Both the position numbers and the translations under genes were made by a program. Under the pieces are notes generated by a model. The model did not search any database and was not told the origin of the DNA. It saw only the letters and a program-made list of their open reading frames with translations. From G963669295 sp963669295 (GTDB lineage Bacteria > Bacteroidota > Bacteroidia > Flavobacteriales_D > CALLUQ01), in the NCBI GenBank assembly GCA_963669295.1, contig OY769938.1, positions 5,766,001 through 5,830,000 on the forward strand: 64,000 nt of DNA. Direction: 5' to 3'. Shown one piece after another: positions 1 to 9,388 of the stretch. Position 1 is the stretch's first letter; each line of letters begins with the position of its first letter.

Positions 1-465
1 TGATATTTCAAATAAAATAACCGCTTCACGTTGTTCTTCGGGCAATTCATTCAATGCTTCATATAGCAATCCTACATCTACCGCAGCATCACTTCGCTGC
101 TCGTGCACAGCCAATTGTGCTGCTTTGTTTTCATCGTATTCGCCACGATGTTTTAATCTACGGGCATGGTTGCGCAACATGTTTCTACTAATGCCAAACA
201 AAAAGTGCAAAAACGCTGCTTCATTTTTCAAATGATCCAACTGCTCAAAGGCTTTCAGCACCGTATCGTTCACCAAATCTTCCGGGTCGTAATGCCCGTA
301 TGCTTTTGCGCGGCAGAATCGTACAAACCGATCGTGCACCGGATGGTACAGCCGCATAAAGCGCTCCCTTTTCGTAGCGTTATTACCAGTTTCAATTGTC
401 AATTCCTTGCTGCTCTCTATAGTAGGTAGTGTCGTTACAGTAGAAAAAGTTACATCGCTTGCCAT
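1..465 (-). CDS. RNA polymerase ECF-type sigma-70 factor (C-terminus cut by window edge)
   Basis: This is the N-terminal 155 codons of a sigma-70 family factor that recruits RNA polymerase to a dedicated set of promoters. The reverse strand is open from an ATG at 463-465 to the window edge. Region 2 is visible at about residues 37-80, with the core-binding stretch DPEDLVNDTVLKAFEQ; a region 4 start follows at about 137 (ALNELPEEQREAV). The linker is charged (RRLKHRGEYDEN). There is no anti-sigma gene on this side; one could lie beyond position 1. It is divergent from the rlmD-like gene, sharing a 148-nt intergenic region. The family call is secure; its regulon cannot be told. Confidence 0.85.
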   Translation of the reverse strand, partial: MASDVTFSTVTTLPTIESSKELTIETGNNATKRERFMRLYHPVHDRFVRFCRAKAYGHYDPEDLVNDTVLKAFEQLDHLKNEAAFLHFLFGISRNMLRNHARRLKHRGEYDENKAAQLAVHEQRSDAAVDVGLLYEALNELPEEQREAVILFEIS

Positions 466-594
466 TTTTTTCTTTTTTCCACCCCTACAATGCATAAAAT
501 TGAAAAAGGAACACTTTAAAGGGATTTTTATTGTGTAATTCCATACGCTTTATTTTGACCTTCGCCCAGGTAGCGGTGTAAACGATCAAAATAT

Positions 595-602
595 TACCTT
601 TG
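595..602 (+). promoter_or_regulatory. Candidate Bacteroidota -7 box (TAccTTTG)
   Basis: A perfect TAnnTTTG match ends 11 nt before the TTG start at 614. No TTTG -33 element is seen at the usual 17-20 nt spacing, so this is a half-site call only. Confidence 0.35.
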
Positions 603-613
603 AACCCCATTAA

Positions 614-2083
614 TTGAATACAACATTGACTGAAACAAACATCGTATTAAAGCGTGGTGCGCGAGTAGAACTCACCATAACCGATATGGCCTTTGGTGGC
701 AAAGGCATTGCTAAAGTACCTACTCCCGATGGCGAATTTGTGCTGTTTGTACCCAACACCATTCCGGGGCAGGTGGTGAAAGCTCAAATCATAAAAAAAC
801 GCAAGCGCCATGGCGAATGTAAACTGATGGAGGTATTGCAACCTTCGGCACAAGAGGTCGCCAACAGTTACCAGCCTATTCCCGGTGCCCCCTATGCCCG
901 GCTTCCTATAGCCCTGCAAGAAGACTACAAACGCAATACTACCTTCCAACTGTTTAAACGCATTGGTGGCATCGAAAATACCGAAGGACTGTTCGATGAG
1001 TTCATCAGCTCTCCTTCCTGCTGGCACTATCGCAACAAGATGGAATATTCTTTTTCATCCATTCGTTACGACTTAAACACCAACGAAGAACTCGACGAGT
1101 TTGGATTGGGATTCAAGCACCGAGGCACCTGGTGGATGGTAGAAAACCTCGATGCCGACTCAGGCATGTTCGATGAAATGGTGGAAAACAACTTGTACCA
1201 CATCCGTCAGTTTTGCGAAGCTACCGGTTTGCCTGCATGGCACCCCCCAAGAAAAGAAGGGTTCTTTCGCTACCTCGTAGTGCGCAAAAGCTACCATACC
1301 AATGAGCTGCTGTTCGACTTTGTGACCTCTTCTGCGGGACTGGAACAATTCGATACCGAAGGGTTTGTTGCTCAAATGAAAGCCCTGTTTGGGGAACGAT
1401 TGGCAGGCATCCTCCACTCCATCAACGACGATATTGGCGACCGCGCACGTCCTTCTTCAGGCGACGGCTCCTCCACCCTTATTTATGGCAACGATAAAAT
1501 TGTAGAACGTTTGCTGCACCTCGACTTTGAAATTAGCATGCAAAGCTTTTTTCAAACCAACCCTAAAAGTGCTGAAAAGTTGTACCAAAAAGTCATCGAC
1601 TATGCATTAGAAGCCAACTTAGACGGACAAGTGGTGATGGATCTTTTTTGCGGTACTGGCACCATTGGTCAGATTTTAGCGTCGAGGGCCAACAACATTC
1701 AAATTATTGGGGTCGACATTGTAGAAGATGCCATTGTTGATGCTCGACAAAATGCATTGCGCAACCATGTGGAAGGCATTGAGTTTTATGCCGCTGATGT
1801 CAATAAGTTCCTTTACGAGTATCCTGAATATCGGGGTAAGATCGGTACCATTGTGCTCGATCCACCCCGCGCAGGCATCGCCCCCAAAGCATTGCGACGT
1901 GTCATTGAGCTCGAAGCTCCGCGCATTGTGTATGTTTCGTGCAATCCCGCCACACAAGCAAGAGATGCTGAAACACTTTGTGAAGCAGGATATGTTTTCA
2001 AGAAATTTTCGTTGATCGACCAATTCCCACATACTTCCCACATCGAGAGCATTGCCCTCTTTGAAAAACCAACCACTACATGA
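614..2083 (+). CDS. rlmD: 23S rRNA (uracil-C5)-methyltransferase, RlmD/RumA family
   Basis: Transfers a methyl group from S-adenosylmethionine to C5 of a uridine in 23S rRNA. The 489 residues show a TRAM domain at about 12-70, a SAM motif DLFCGTGTIG near 343, DPPRAG near 420, the catalytic cysteine in YVSCNP near 443 and the general-base glutamate in HTSHIES near 478. The four-cysteine Fe-S signature usual in E. coli RlmD is absent: the equivalent stretch around residues 88-105 reads PIPGAPYARLPIALQEDY. The start is a TTG directly after an in-frame stop (TAA at 611); a second TTG at 626 is also possible. Its stop overlaps the next start (ATGA at 2080), so the two are translationally coupled. 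Which uridine is modified cannot be told. Confidence 0.9.
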   Translation: MNTTLTETNIVLKRGARVELTITDMAFGGKGIAKVPTPDGEFVLFVPNTIPGQVVKAQIIKKRKRHGECKLMEVLQPSAQEVANSYQPIPGAPYARLPIALQEDYKRNTTFQLFKRIGGIENTEGLFDEFISSPSCWHYRNKMEYSFSSIRYDLNTNEELDEFGLGFKHRGTWWMVENLDADSGMFDEMVENNLYHIRQFCEATGLPAWHPPRKEGFFRYLVVRKSYHTNELLFDFVTSSAGLEQFDTEGFVAQMKALFGERLAGILHSINDDIGDRARPSSGDGSSTLIYGNDKIVERLLHLDFEISMQSFFQTNPKSAEKLYQKVIDYALEANLDGQVVMDLFCGTGTIGQILASRANNIQIIGVDIVEDAIVDARQNALRNHVEGIEFYAADVNKFLYEYPEYRGKIGTIVLDPPRAGIAPKALRRVIELEAPRIVYVSCNPATQARDAETLCEAGYVFKKFSLIDQFPHTSHIESIALFEKPTTT

Positions 2084-2997
2084 AAATAGTTGTTCTTGCA
2101 GGCGGCATACTCGCCATCCCATCGTTACAACAACTGGCACAAAGCCAGCTGTTGGCAGGCATTGTACTTCCTACCCCTGCACACGATGGTACCGAACAAA
2201 TTAAAACCATGTTTGGCCCCACAGGTATTCCCATACTCGAAGTAGGTGCCTCCGACATGAACGCCCCATTGGGCAACTGGCTCCAACAAATTAACCCCGA
2301 CGTGGTGTATGTGCTTACCTTCAATTACAAGGTGCCCAATAAAGTAATGCAGCAAGTGCCCCACGGGTTCTTTAACTTTCACTTTGCCATATTGCCCCAA
2401 TACCGTGGGCCACAACCCCTGTTTTGGCAAATACGCAACAAAGAACCCTTTGGAGGCATTAGCGTTCACCGCATGACCGACAAAATGGACGAAGGCGATT
2501 TGGCCCTGATAGAAAAAGTAGCCATTCAGCCCAACGACACCTATGGCATGCATCAAATTCGATTGGCTTATGCCGGTCCACAAGCCGTGGGCAAACTCAC
2601 CATGGCGCTGGTGAACAATACCCTCACGCTAACCCCGCAAGATGCTTCGAAAGCCCATTACTACCCTCGCCCACAATACGAGGACTTAATCATTCAATGG
2701 GAGCAACACGATAGCGAAAATATCATCGCCCTGCTTCATGCTGTAAACCCATGGAACAGGGGGGCTTTTACCATGATCAATGGCATGCAGCTCAAAATCA
2801 TAAGTGCCACCATCACCGATTACCCTCAGCACGAAGTAGCTCCAGGCACCCTGGTAGCAACAGGTGCTCCTGGCACTTTTGTACAATGTTGCGACGGTAA
2901 AGTACTACGCATCGACATTACCTACTCCGAAGAAGGCTATTTTACTGGTGAACAACTCACTGCATTGGGCATTCAACCGCCATTGCGCTTCACTTAA
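2080..2997 (+). CDS. Formyltransferase-family protein (Fmt-like, role uncertain)
   Basis: A 305-residue protein with the fold of 10-formyltetrahydrofolate-dependent formyltransferases. The catalytic trio is in place: N99 and H101 in FFNFHFAILPQYRG and D140 in DKMDEGDL. The first strand KIVVLAGG and the GG-like turn are typical. The C-terminal third (about 205-305) resembles the small Fmt C-terminal barrel. It differs from housekeeping methionyl-tRNA formyltransferase in the active-site surroundings (PQYRGPQPLFWQI rather than PRWRGAAPIQ), so a sugar-nucleotide or other formyl acceptor is possible. It overlaps rlmD by 4 nt and is followed after 9 nt by a methyltransferase, so the three form one transcription unit. 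Confidence 0.75.
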   Translation: MKIVVLAGGILAIPSLQQLAQSQLLAGIVLPTPAHDGTEQIKTMFGPTGIPILEVGASDMNAPLGNWLQQINPDVVYVLTFNYKVPNKVMQQVPHGFFNFHFAILPQYRGPQPLFWQIRNKEPFGGISVHRMTDKMDEGDLALIEKVAIQPNDTYGMHQIRLAYAGPQAVGKLTMALVNNTLTLTPQDASKAHYYPRPQYEDLIIQWEQHDSENIIALLHAVNPWNRGAFTMINGMQLKIISATITDYPQHEVAPGTLVATGAPGTFVQCCDGKVLRIDITYSEEGYFTGEQLTALGIQPPLRFT

Positions 2998-3006
2998 ACT
3001 CAACAC

Positions 3007-3591
3007 ATGGAACTCGACGCTACTTTTTGGGACAACCGCTACCAGGAACAAAACATGGGCTGGGACATCGGCCATATCTCTCCCCCCATTAAAGCATACA
3101 TCGATCAATTGGAAGATCGTTCCATCCACATTTTAATTCCCGGCTGTGGCAATGCCTACGAAGGGCAATACCTGTTTGAACAAGGGTTTACCCATACCCA
3201 CCTCATCGACCTCTCGCCCACTGCACTGGCCAACTTTGCCGAGCGGGTAGAAGGTTTTCCCGAAGCACAACTCATTTGCGAAGACTTCTTTCAACACGAA
3301 GGACAATACGACCTCATTATTGAGCAAACGTTTTTCTGCGCCATCCACCCCTCGTTACGAGCAGCCTATGCCCAACAAATGCACCGCCTGCTTAAGCCAG
3401 GAGGCAAGCTGGTAGGGTTGTTGTTCAACGATCCCTTGCACGACGATCGCCCTCCCTTTGGAGGCACACCATTGGAATACCTGGGCTACTTCCAGCCCCA
3501 CTTCGATACCATTTACATGAAAGAAGCCTACAACTCCATCGAACCGCGCATGGGCAGAGAGTTGTTCATCAACCTCCAAAAAGAAGGGTAA
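3007..3591 (+). CDS. SAM-dependent methyltransferase, thiopurine S-methyltransferase (TPMT)-like
   Basis: A 194-residue class I methyltransferase. The N-terminal FWDNRYQEQNMGWDIGHISPP is the signature of the TPMT/halide-thiol methyltransferase group; motif I is LIPGCGNAYEG (about 43-53), the acidic end of strand 2 is HLIDLSP, and LKPGGKLVG follows at about 130. PPFGGTPLEY matches the substrate-side loop of this group. Known relatives methylate thiols, halides or thiopurines; the substrate here is unknown. Third gene of the rlmD unit. Confidence 0.8.
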   Translation: MELDATFWDNRYQEQNMGWDIGHISPPIKAYIDQLEDRSIHILIPGCGNAYEGQYLFEQGFTHTHLIDLSPTALANFAERVEGFPEAQLICEDFFQHEGQYDLIIEQTFFCAIHPSLRAAYAQQMHRLLKPGGKLVGLLFNDPLHDDRPPFGGTPLEYLGYFQPHFDTIYMKEAYNSIEPRMGRELFINLQKEG

Positions 3592-3651
3592 GCGCACAAT
3601 AAATCGGAAAAATTAACGTTTCTCTGGCGTTCACCCCTAAACCGATTTAAG

Positions 3652-5166
3652 ATGTTGTTGCAAAAGTACTTACGCACCTTTCTGGTGATTCCCTTGCTTT
3701 TCATTTATTACTTGTTGTTTTGGCACGAAAAATTGGGCATCAACCTCGTTATTTTTAGCTCAGTACTCATGGGAGCAGCGCTACTGTTGTTTCCTCAAAG
3801 TGCATCATCAAAAAAGGTGTGGATCACCATTGCAGGCACTCTGCTTTCGGGCATCATGGTGGTGGTGTACAATGCCGCCCTGGCCAAAACCATGCACATC
3901 TTATCGTTCTTTATTGCTGTAGGATATATCCATCAGCCGTTATTCAAAACCACCTGGCACCCTTCCATCAATATGATGGCCAATTATGCGTTGGCACCCA
4001 TTCATTTAATGGGCAAACTCAACCGCAGGGCCAATGGCAACAAACGCATGCGGGTAGCTTTTCTTACCCTTAAACTCAGTGTAGTACCATTGATTGTAGG
4101 ACTGGTATTCATTGCCCTCTACAGCGGCGCCAACCCTAAGTTCAATACCTTGATGAATGAAAGCTTTGGCTGGCTGGTCGACTTTATGGCCACGCTATCG
4201 TTTGCTAAAATATCGTTCTTGCTGTTGGGCACCATTCTTATTTTTGGTGCCATCTACTATGCTGCTGCCAAAGTATTTGGCAACGACATTGGGGGTAGCG
4301 ACCAACTGGAACGCAAGCGGCTATTCTCCAGGGGTCGACGTTTTAGTATGCTGGCATTGAAAAATGAAAACCGCATGGGCATCATCTTGTTGATAACGGT
4401 CAACTTCTTGTTGCTCATTGCCAACATCATCGACATCAATTGGATTTGGTTGGGCTTTAGCGTGCCCGAGAATTTTAGCTTAAAATCGTTTGTGCACGAA
4501 GGCACCTACTTGCTGATTTTAAGCATGCTTTTATCGATCGGCATTCTCCTCCTACTCTTCCGTCGCAACCTCAACTTTTATCGCAACAACAAAACATTAA
4601 AAATACTGGCTCACCTATGGATTGGTCAAAACATGGTACTGGGCATTTCAGTGCTGTTGCGCAACTACCACTACATCAGCTTTCACGGGTTGGCCTATGG
4701 GCGCATTATGGTACTCATTTTCTTGCTGCTCACCTTCATCGGATTGTTTACCCTCTTCTTAAAGATCAATAAAGTAAAATCGTTCTTTTACCTGCTGCGG
4801 GTCAACTCCTGGTCGTTTTACCTGGTATTGGTGATGGCGTGTGTGGTAAATTGGGACCAGGTAATTGTTGACCACAACTTGCACCACAGCAACCTCAACG
4901 AAATTGATACCGACAACTATTACTTCCTTTCCCCCAAGGTATTGCCTACCGTATATGAAAACCTCGACCGTATTGCAGCACAAATGGAAAGCCATCAATA
5001 CAACCGTACCATTTGGGTAAGTACCCTCGATATTGAAGAATTTAAAAAAATGATTGATGGCAAAAGCCGTCGGTTTATAGAAGAATACGAACGGCACGAC
5101 TGGCCCTCATGGACGTTGGCCGAGCAACAAACGTATGCTTACTTAAAAGAGCGAATAGAGTTGTAA
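3652..5166 (+). CDS. Multi-pass membrane protein, DUF4173-like
   Basis: A 504-residue integral membrane protein with about a dozen hydrophobic segments spread over residues 8-420. The stretch LRNYHYISFHGLAYGR followed by a long hydrophobic helix is typical of DUF4173 proteins. The last 90 residues are soluble and contain LDRIAAQMESHQ and repeated tyrosines. Function is unknown for the family. It starts 60 nt after the TPMT-like gene and ends 2 nt before the convergent giant surface-protein gene. Confidence 0.7.
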   Translation: MLLQKYLRTFLVIPLLFIYYLLFWHEKLGINLVIFSSVLMGAALLLFPQSASSKKVWITIAGTLLSGIMVVVYNAALAKTMHILSFFIAVGYIHQPLFKTTWHPSINMMANYALAPIHLMGKLNRRANGNKRMRVAFLTLKLSVVPLIVGLVFIALYSGANPKFNTLMNESFGWLVDFMATLSFAKISFLLLGTILIFGAIYYAAAKVFGNDIGGSDQLERKRLFSRGRRFSMLALKNENRMGIILLITVNFLLLIANIIDINWIWLGFSVPENFSLKSFVHEGTYLLILSMLLSIGILLLLFRRNLNFYRNNKTLKILAHLWIGQNMVLGISVLLRNYHYISFHGLAYGRIMVLIFLLLTFIGLFTLFLKINKVKSFFYLLRVNSWSFYLVLVMACVVNWDQVIVDHNLHHSNLNEIDTDNYYFLSPKVLPTVYENLDRIAAQMESHQYNRTIWVSTLDIEEFKKMIDGKSRRFIEEYERHDWPSWTLAEQQTYAYLKERIEL

Positions 5167-5168
5167 CG

Positions 5169-8100
5169 CTACCGCACCAACTGCACCGCCCCTTTTACCG
5201 TTTGTGGTTCATCCTGGCAATCCAGGTAATTGATGATCCAATAGTAAGTGCCCTCGGGCACCGGTTCGCCACTGCTGGTATAGCCATCCCAATTTACCGC
5301 AGGTTGTTTGGTGGCAAACATCAACTGCCCCCAGCGGTTGAAGATCAATACTTCTACCAACTCAATTTCGGGCAACGATAACAGCAGCAAATCATTCACC
5401 TCATCGCCATTGGGAGTAAAAATATTGGGTATGGAAGTGTTGAACGCCTCCATGTCTACTTGCGCCACAATGGTATCGGTGGCCACACAACCGTTGAGGC
5501 TGGTTACCTCTACCCAATACACTGCACTGTCGTTCACGGTAATGGTAGCAGTAGTAGCTCCGGTAGACCATAAATAGTTGGCTCCAGGGTTCAAAGCATC
5601 TAGCGTTAGGACATCACAACTTACCGTATCGGCTCCCAGGTCAACCACCACATTTTCTTGCATCACTACAATGGTATCGGTGCCCAGGCATATGCCATCA
5701 GATACGGTTACCCAGTACTCACCCGGTTGGGCGGTACTTACCGTTTGAGCGGTACTGCCTGTAGACCAGGCATAGGTATAAGCTCCAGCACCGGCATCCA
5801 GCACTGTGGCAAACGTATCGCAATACACCTCGTCAGGCCCAAGGTTAATGGTTAAACTTCCAGCACTTGCCTGTATGGTATCAGTTGATGTGCACAGTCC
5901 ATTGTTCACGGTTACCCAATACTGACCCGGCTGGGCAATGCTCAACAGCTGCGTGGTGTCGCCACCCGACCAGGCATAGGTATACCCTACTCCACTGCCG
6001 GCATCGAGCACCAGGCTATCGATGGCACAAAAAGTAACGTCGTTTCCTAAATCAACAGTAAAGGCACCTGAAACAATATCAATGGTATCGGAAGCCGTAC
6101 AAAAACCATTGTTAACCGTTACCCAGTACTGCCCGGGTTGATTGGTGCTGATGGTTTGATTGCTTCCACCAGTAGACCAGGCATAGGTGCCTGCTACCCC
6201 GGCATCCAACACTGTGGTAAACGTATCGCAATGCAATTGATCGGGCCCAAGATCGATGGTAAAAGCACCTGAAGTAATTTCGATGGTATCCGATTGAATG
6301 CATAATCCATTGTCTACTTCCACCCAGTACTGGCCAAATTGATTGATGCCAATGGTTTGGGTGGTATCGCCAGTAGACCAGGTATAGGTGCCTGCTACGC
6401 CTGCATCGAGCACGGTAGCTACCGTATCGCAATACACCTCATCAGGGCCAAGGTCTACCGTAAAGGCGCCTGAAACAATGTTGATGGTATCTGACTCCAC
6501 ACATAGGCCATTGTCCACTTCCACCCAATACTGACCAGGCTGGTTCACACCAATGGCCTGAGTAGTATCGCCAGTAGACCAGGCATAGGTACTCCCTACA
6601 ACTGCGGCATCAAGCACCGTGGTAAACGTATCGCAATACAACTGGTCGGTACCAAGGTCTACCGTAAAGGCGCCCGAAACAATGTCGATGGTATCTCCTC
6701 CCTGGCAAATGCCATCATCTAACGCTACCCAATACTGGCCGGGTTGCGTAACGGCAATGGTTTGGGTAGTATCGCCAGTAGACCAGAGGTAAGCGCCAAT
6801 GCTTCCGCCATCAAGCACGGTAGTAAACGTATCGCAATACACCTGATCGAGGCCCAAGCTTATTGTTAAAGTGCCTGGCACCAGGTACACCGTATCTACC
6901 GCCAAACAGCCATTGGCATCGGTTACCTCTACCCAATAGGGACCGATGGCACTTACGGTAACCGCTTGGGTAGTAGCACCGGTAGACCAAAGGTAGGATG
7001 AGTATCCCGAACCAGCGTTCAGCACTACCCCACCGCCTCCTGCACAAACCGTTTGATCGGGCCCCAGGCTTACAGTTGGCAACGGATGTATGGTAACTTG
7101 TTGCTGCGCAGTATCTGCTCCGGCCGAGTTGGCCGCAATTAAGGTTACGGTATACGTTCCTGGAGCTGTATATAAGTGTGCTGGATTTTCCAGGCTGGAG
7201 CTATCGGCAGCACCCGAAAGTGGATCGCCAAAATTCCAGAACAGCGTGTCGTAGTTGGTAGAGTTATTGGTAAAATAAACACTGTCGCCAAAGCAAAAAT
7301 CAGTCATCGTGAAATCGGCCACCGGTGGCTTAAAGGTAATGAAGTTAGGCAGCCCTAACCGGGTGAATTTTCCATTTAAATTGAATCCGCTGGATACATA
7401 GTTACAAGCTGCGCCCAATGCATTGGGATTGTTGACCACCCCCAAAAACTGGGTAACGGGGCGAGCAATGTAGAGCCTACCATCGGGGCCTAACTGAATG
7501 GCACCAAAACCCGTTTCGGTACTCAACAGTGTTTCTGAAGCAATGATGGCAGCAGGCGATCCTGCCTGTAAATCGTATTGATACAAGAACTGCGGCTGCA
7601 AATCGGTATTGGTGGTTACATACAACCGGCTATCGTCGGGAGAAAACTCCAACCCATAAGGATCAATAATGTTAATGGTAAGGGGATTAGATACGGCTGC
7701 TGTAGCATTGTCGAAATCAAATACCTCTACAAAATCACCATCCCAACTGGAAGCCAATGCCAACTTACTGCAATCGTGCGATGCCTTTAAATAACCAATG
7801 GTATTGTTGGTAATGCCCGTATGTATTGTTCCTACATTAGAAGTTACAGGCGTAAGGTTTACTCCTGCATTGCTTACCTGGTAAGCCAAAAAAGCATCGT
7901 TGTTCCAATCGTGTGTAATGACCCATACATCGGTATTGTTGGCATGCGGCACTGCTGTAATTTTTTCGGTCACCGTACCGGTAATGAATACATTCTTGTT
8001 GGCAGTAATGCCACCAAGCCCACCATTCAGCGTCATATCTACTTCCGAATAACGCAGTCCATCCAGGCCTGCAGAATTGTCGACCGTAAAGATGTAATAC

Positions 8101-8429
8101 AAATCCGGGTCGCCCGGCTTAGGCACTATCACCCCCGATTGTGTGGAAGAAACATCGCCCAACAACCCGGTGCCGTTAAGCATGGTGTTGTGGCTGGCAT
8201 CCCAAACAGTGATGCCATCGGTATAAAACAATATTTGTCCGGTATTGCGGTCGGCAATAGAGGCACACCCCTCCTGGGTGGTCATTACCCCATCGGTAAG
8301 CGCTACAGGAGTTCCTCCATTAAAATCAATGCCTGCTTCGGCTCCAAAGTACCACACGTTGGGTTCTTTTTGCGCCAGCGAATGAAGAGAAAATAGGAGG
8401 GTAAAAAAAAGTAAAGCAAAACGTGTCAT
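5169..8429 (-). CDS. Giant secreted protein: beta-propeller, PKD, eight Ig-like repeats, T9SS type B sorting domain
   Basis: A 1086-residue T9SS cargo protein of the gliding-motility-associated C-terminal domain type. A signal peptide covers residues 1-19 (ends HSLAQ). Residues 20-365 look like a propeller-type fold common in these proteins (WYFGAEAGIDFNGG, FSPDDSRLYVTTN, QLGPDGRLYIA). A PKD domain follows at about 370-450 (FWNFGDP, YTAPGTYTVTLIA). Eight tandem repeats of about 67 residues lie at about 450-990, each with LG.D, YxWSTG and QPGQYWV. The last ~95 residues are the type B sorting domain (NIFTPNGDEVNDLL, FNRWGQ, WDGYTSSGEPVPEGTYYW). Likely surface adhesin or matrix protein. Convergent with the upstream membrane-protein gene. 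Confidence 0.9.
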   Translation of the reverse strand: MTRFALLFFTLLFSLHSLAQKEPNVWYFGAEAGIDFNGGTPVALTDGVMTTQEGCASIADRNTGQILFYTDGITVWDASHNTMLNGTGLLGDVSSTQSGVIVPKPGDPDLYYIFTVDNSAGLDGLRYSEVDMTLNGGLGGITANKNVFITGTVTEKITAVPHANNTDVWVITHDWNNDAFLAYQVSNAGVNLTPVTSNVGTIHTGITNNTIGYLKASHDCSKLALASSWDGDFVEVFDFDNATAAVSNPLTINIIDPYGLEFSPDDSRLYVTTNTDLQPQFLYQYDLQAGSPAAIIASETLLSTETGFGAIQLGPDGRLYIARPVTQFLGVVNNPNALGAACNYVSSGFNLNGKFTRLGLPNFITFKPPVADFTMTDFCFGDSVYFTNNSTNYDTLFWNFGDPLSGAADSSSLENPAHLYTAPGTYTVTLIAANSAGADTAQQQVTIHPLPTVSLGPDQTVCAGGGGVVLNAGSGYSSYLWSTGATTQAVTVSAIGPYWVEVTDANGCLAVDTVYLVPGTLTISLGLDQVYCDTFTTVLDGGSIGAYLWSTGDTTQTIAVTQPGQYWVALDDGICQGGDTIDIVSGAFTVDLGTDQLYCDTFTTVLDAAVVGSTYAWSTGDTTQAIGVNQPGQYWVEVDNGLCVESDTINIVSGAFTVDLGPDEVYCDTVATVLDAGVAGTYTWSTGDTTQTIGINQFGQYWVEVDNGLCIQSDTIEITSGAFTIDLGPDQLHCDTFTTVLDAGVAGTYAWSTGGSNQTISTNQPGQYWVTVNNGFCTASDTIDIVSGAFTVDLGNDVTFCAIDSLVLDAGSGVGYTYAWSGGDTTQLLSIAQPGQYWVTVNNGLCTSTDTIQASAGSLTINLGPDEVYCDTFATVLDAGAGAYTYAWSTGSTAQTVSTAQPGEYWVTVSDGICLGTDTIVVMQENVVVDLGADTVSCDVLTLDALNPGANYLWSTGATTATITVNDSAVYWVEVTSLNGCVATDTIVAQVDMEAFNTSIPNIFTPNGDEVNDLLLLSLPEIELVEVLIFNRWGQLMFATKQPAVNWDGYTSSGEPVPEGTYYWIINYLDCQDEPQTVKGAVQLVR

Positions 8430-8679
8430 TGGTATGGTATTTTAACAGGGAAAGCAGCAAAATATCATCGCACAGCCTTCAACACGCGATCCCCTTTTAG
8501 TGGTTAGTTTTCTTGTTAGTAAGCAGCAACTCAAAACCCCGTACATCTACCATCACAATGATTTGAGCCACAATAATTGTTGTTTGCCTCACCAATATAC
8601 TGATAAAAATACTGTTGTAAAACTGGAAGTGATACACCACCCACAGAATGTTTGTATCTTGATGGCTTCAAGAAGCATT

Positions 8680-9186
8680 ATGAGCCAACCAATTTCAACT
8701 GCACCACCCCGTCAATTGTCGGACTACCCGGAGATGGATTTGAAAAAAGGATTAAAGACCCATTACTTTTTTGGGTATTTCTTCCTCATTGGGTTGGCTA
8801 TCATTCTTGTAATGCCCCCTTATGCTTTAGGGATTATGTTGGTAAAAGTTATTGCTGGAGCTATTGTGTTTGGCGGTTTTGGCGCCTATGCTTTAACCAC
8901 TGCCAATAAAAAATACCAGCAACGCAAACAGGCATTTGAACAAGGTATCTTCGTAACAGGTACTGTGCAGGAGCATCGCAGAAAATTCAATCCTTTTAGC
9001 AGCAAGCGATACTATACCGTTGTACTTTCCTTTCCATTGCCCAATGGCAAAGCAACCACCACTTCCATTCAAAGTACCGACAAAAACATTTGGCGTAAGA
9101 TGCCAGAAGGAACTACAGTAAAAGGATTGTACAATACATCCAATGGTGCTTTCTTTATTCCCTCTGAGATAGGAATAGCAATATAA
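8680..9186 (+). CDS. Small two-TM membrane protein, unknown function
   Basis: A 168-residue protein starting at the ATG giving MSQPISTAPPRQ; the frame is open further upstream to 8500 but that part is low-complexity and unlikely to be coding. An ATG at 8662 (MASRSI) is an alternative. Two hydrophobic helices occur at about residues 30-50 and 55-75, followed by a coiled basic stretch (KKYQQRKQ) and a C-terminal beta-rich domain (FVTGTVQEHRRKFNPF) that resembles DUF3592-type extracytoplasmic domains. No operon partners. It stands just upstream of the peptide locus; no link can be shown. Confidence 0.65.
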   Translation: MSQPISTAPPRQLSDYPEMDLKKGLKTHYFFGYFFLIGLAIILVMPPYALGIMLVKVIAGAIVFGGFGAYALTTANKKYQQRKQAFEQGIFVTGTVQEHRRKFNPFSSKRYYTVVLSFPLPNGKATTTSIQSTDKNIWRKMPEGTTVKGLYNTSNGAFFIPSEIGIAI

Positions 9187-9322
9187 TACCGAATTTACCA
9201 CTAAGTATTTTTTCGTATTTTACCCTTATAATATTTTCTACAAAAAACCAATGCACCCCTTTAGTAAACAGCCACTTAACACGCCAACCACTAACCACAA
9301 ATAACCAGCATACTTACGGTAT

Positions 9323-9353
9323 TTTCATTTCACAAAAACAATTGCTAATTTTA
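9323..9353 (+). promoter_or_regulatory. Candidate promoter of the double-glycine peptide genes
   Basis: TTTC at 9323-9326, a 19-nt spacer, then TAATTTTA at 9346-9353 (7 of 8 to TAnnTTTG) fit the Bacteroidota promoter pattern. A start about 6 nt downstream would give a leader of about 30 nt before the first peptide ATG at 9389. Confidence 0.4.
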
Positions 9354-9388
9354 AGCCAACTAACTACTTATAAATCAAACTACTACTT

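Noticed and set aside
166..429. 87-codon plus-strand frame near the left edge
   Set aside because: It is antisense to the sigma factor gene, which has clear region 2 and 4 motifs.
8500..8679. Extended N-terminus of the small membrane protein starting at 8500
   Set aside because: The extra 60 residues are rich in His, Asn and Tyr with no domain and lie in an AT-rich intergenic stretch; the ATG at 8680 gives a sensible protein.
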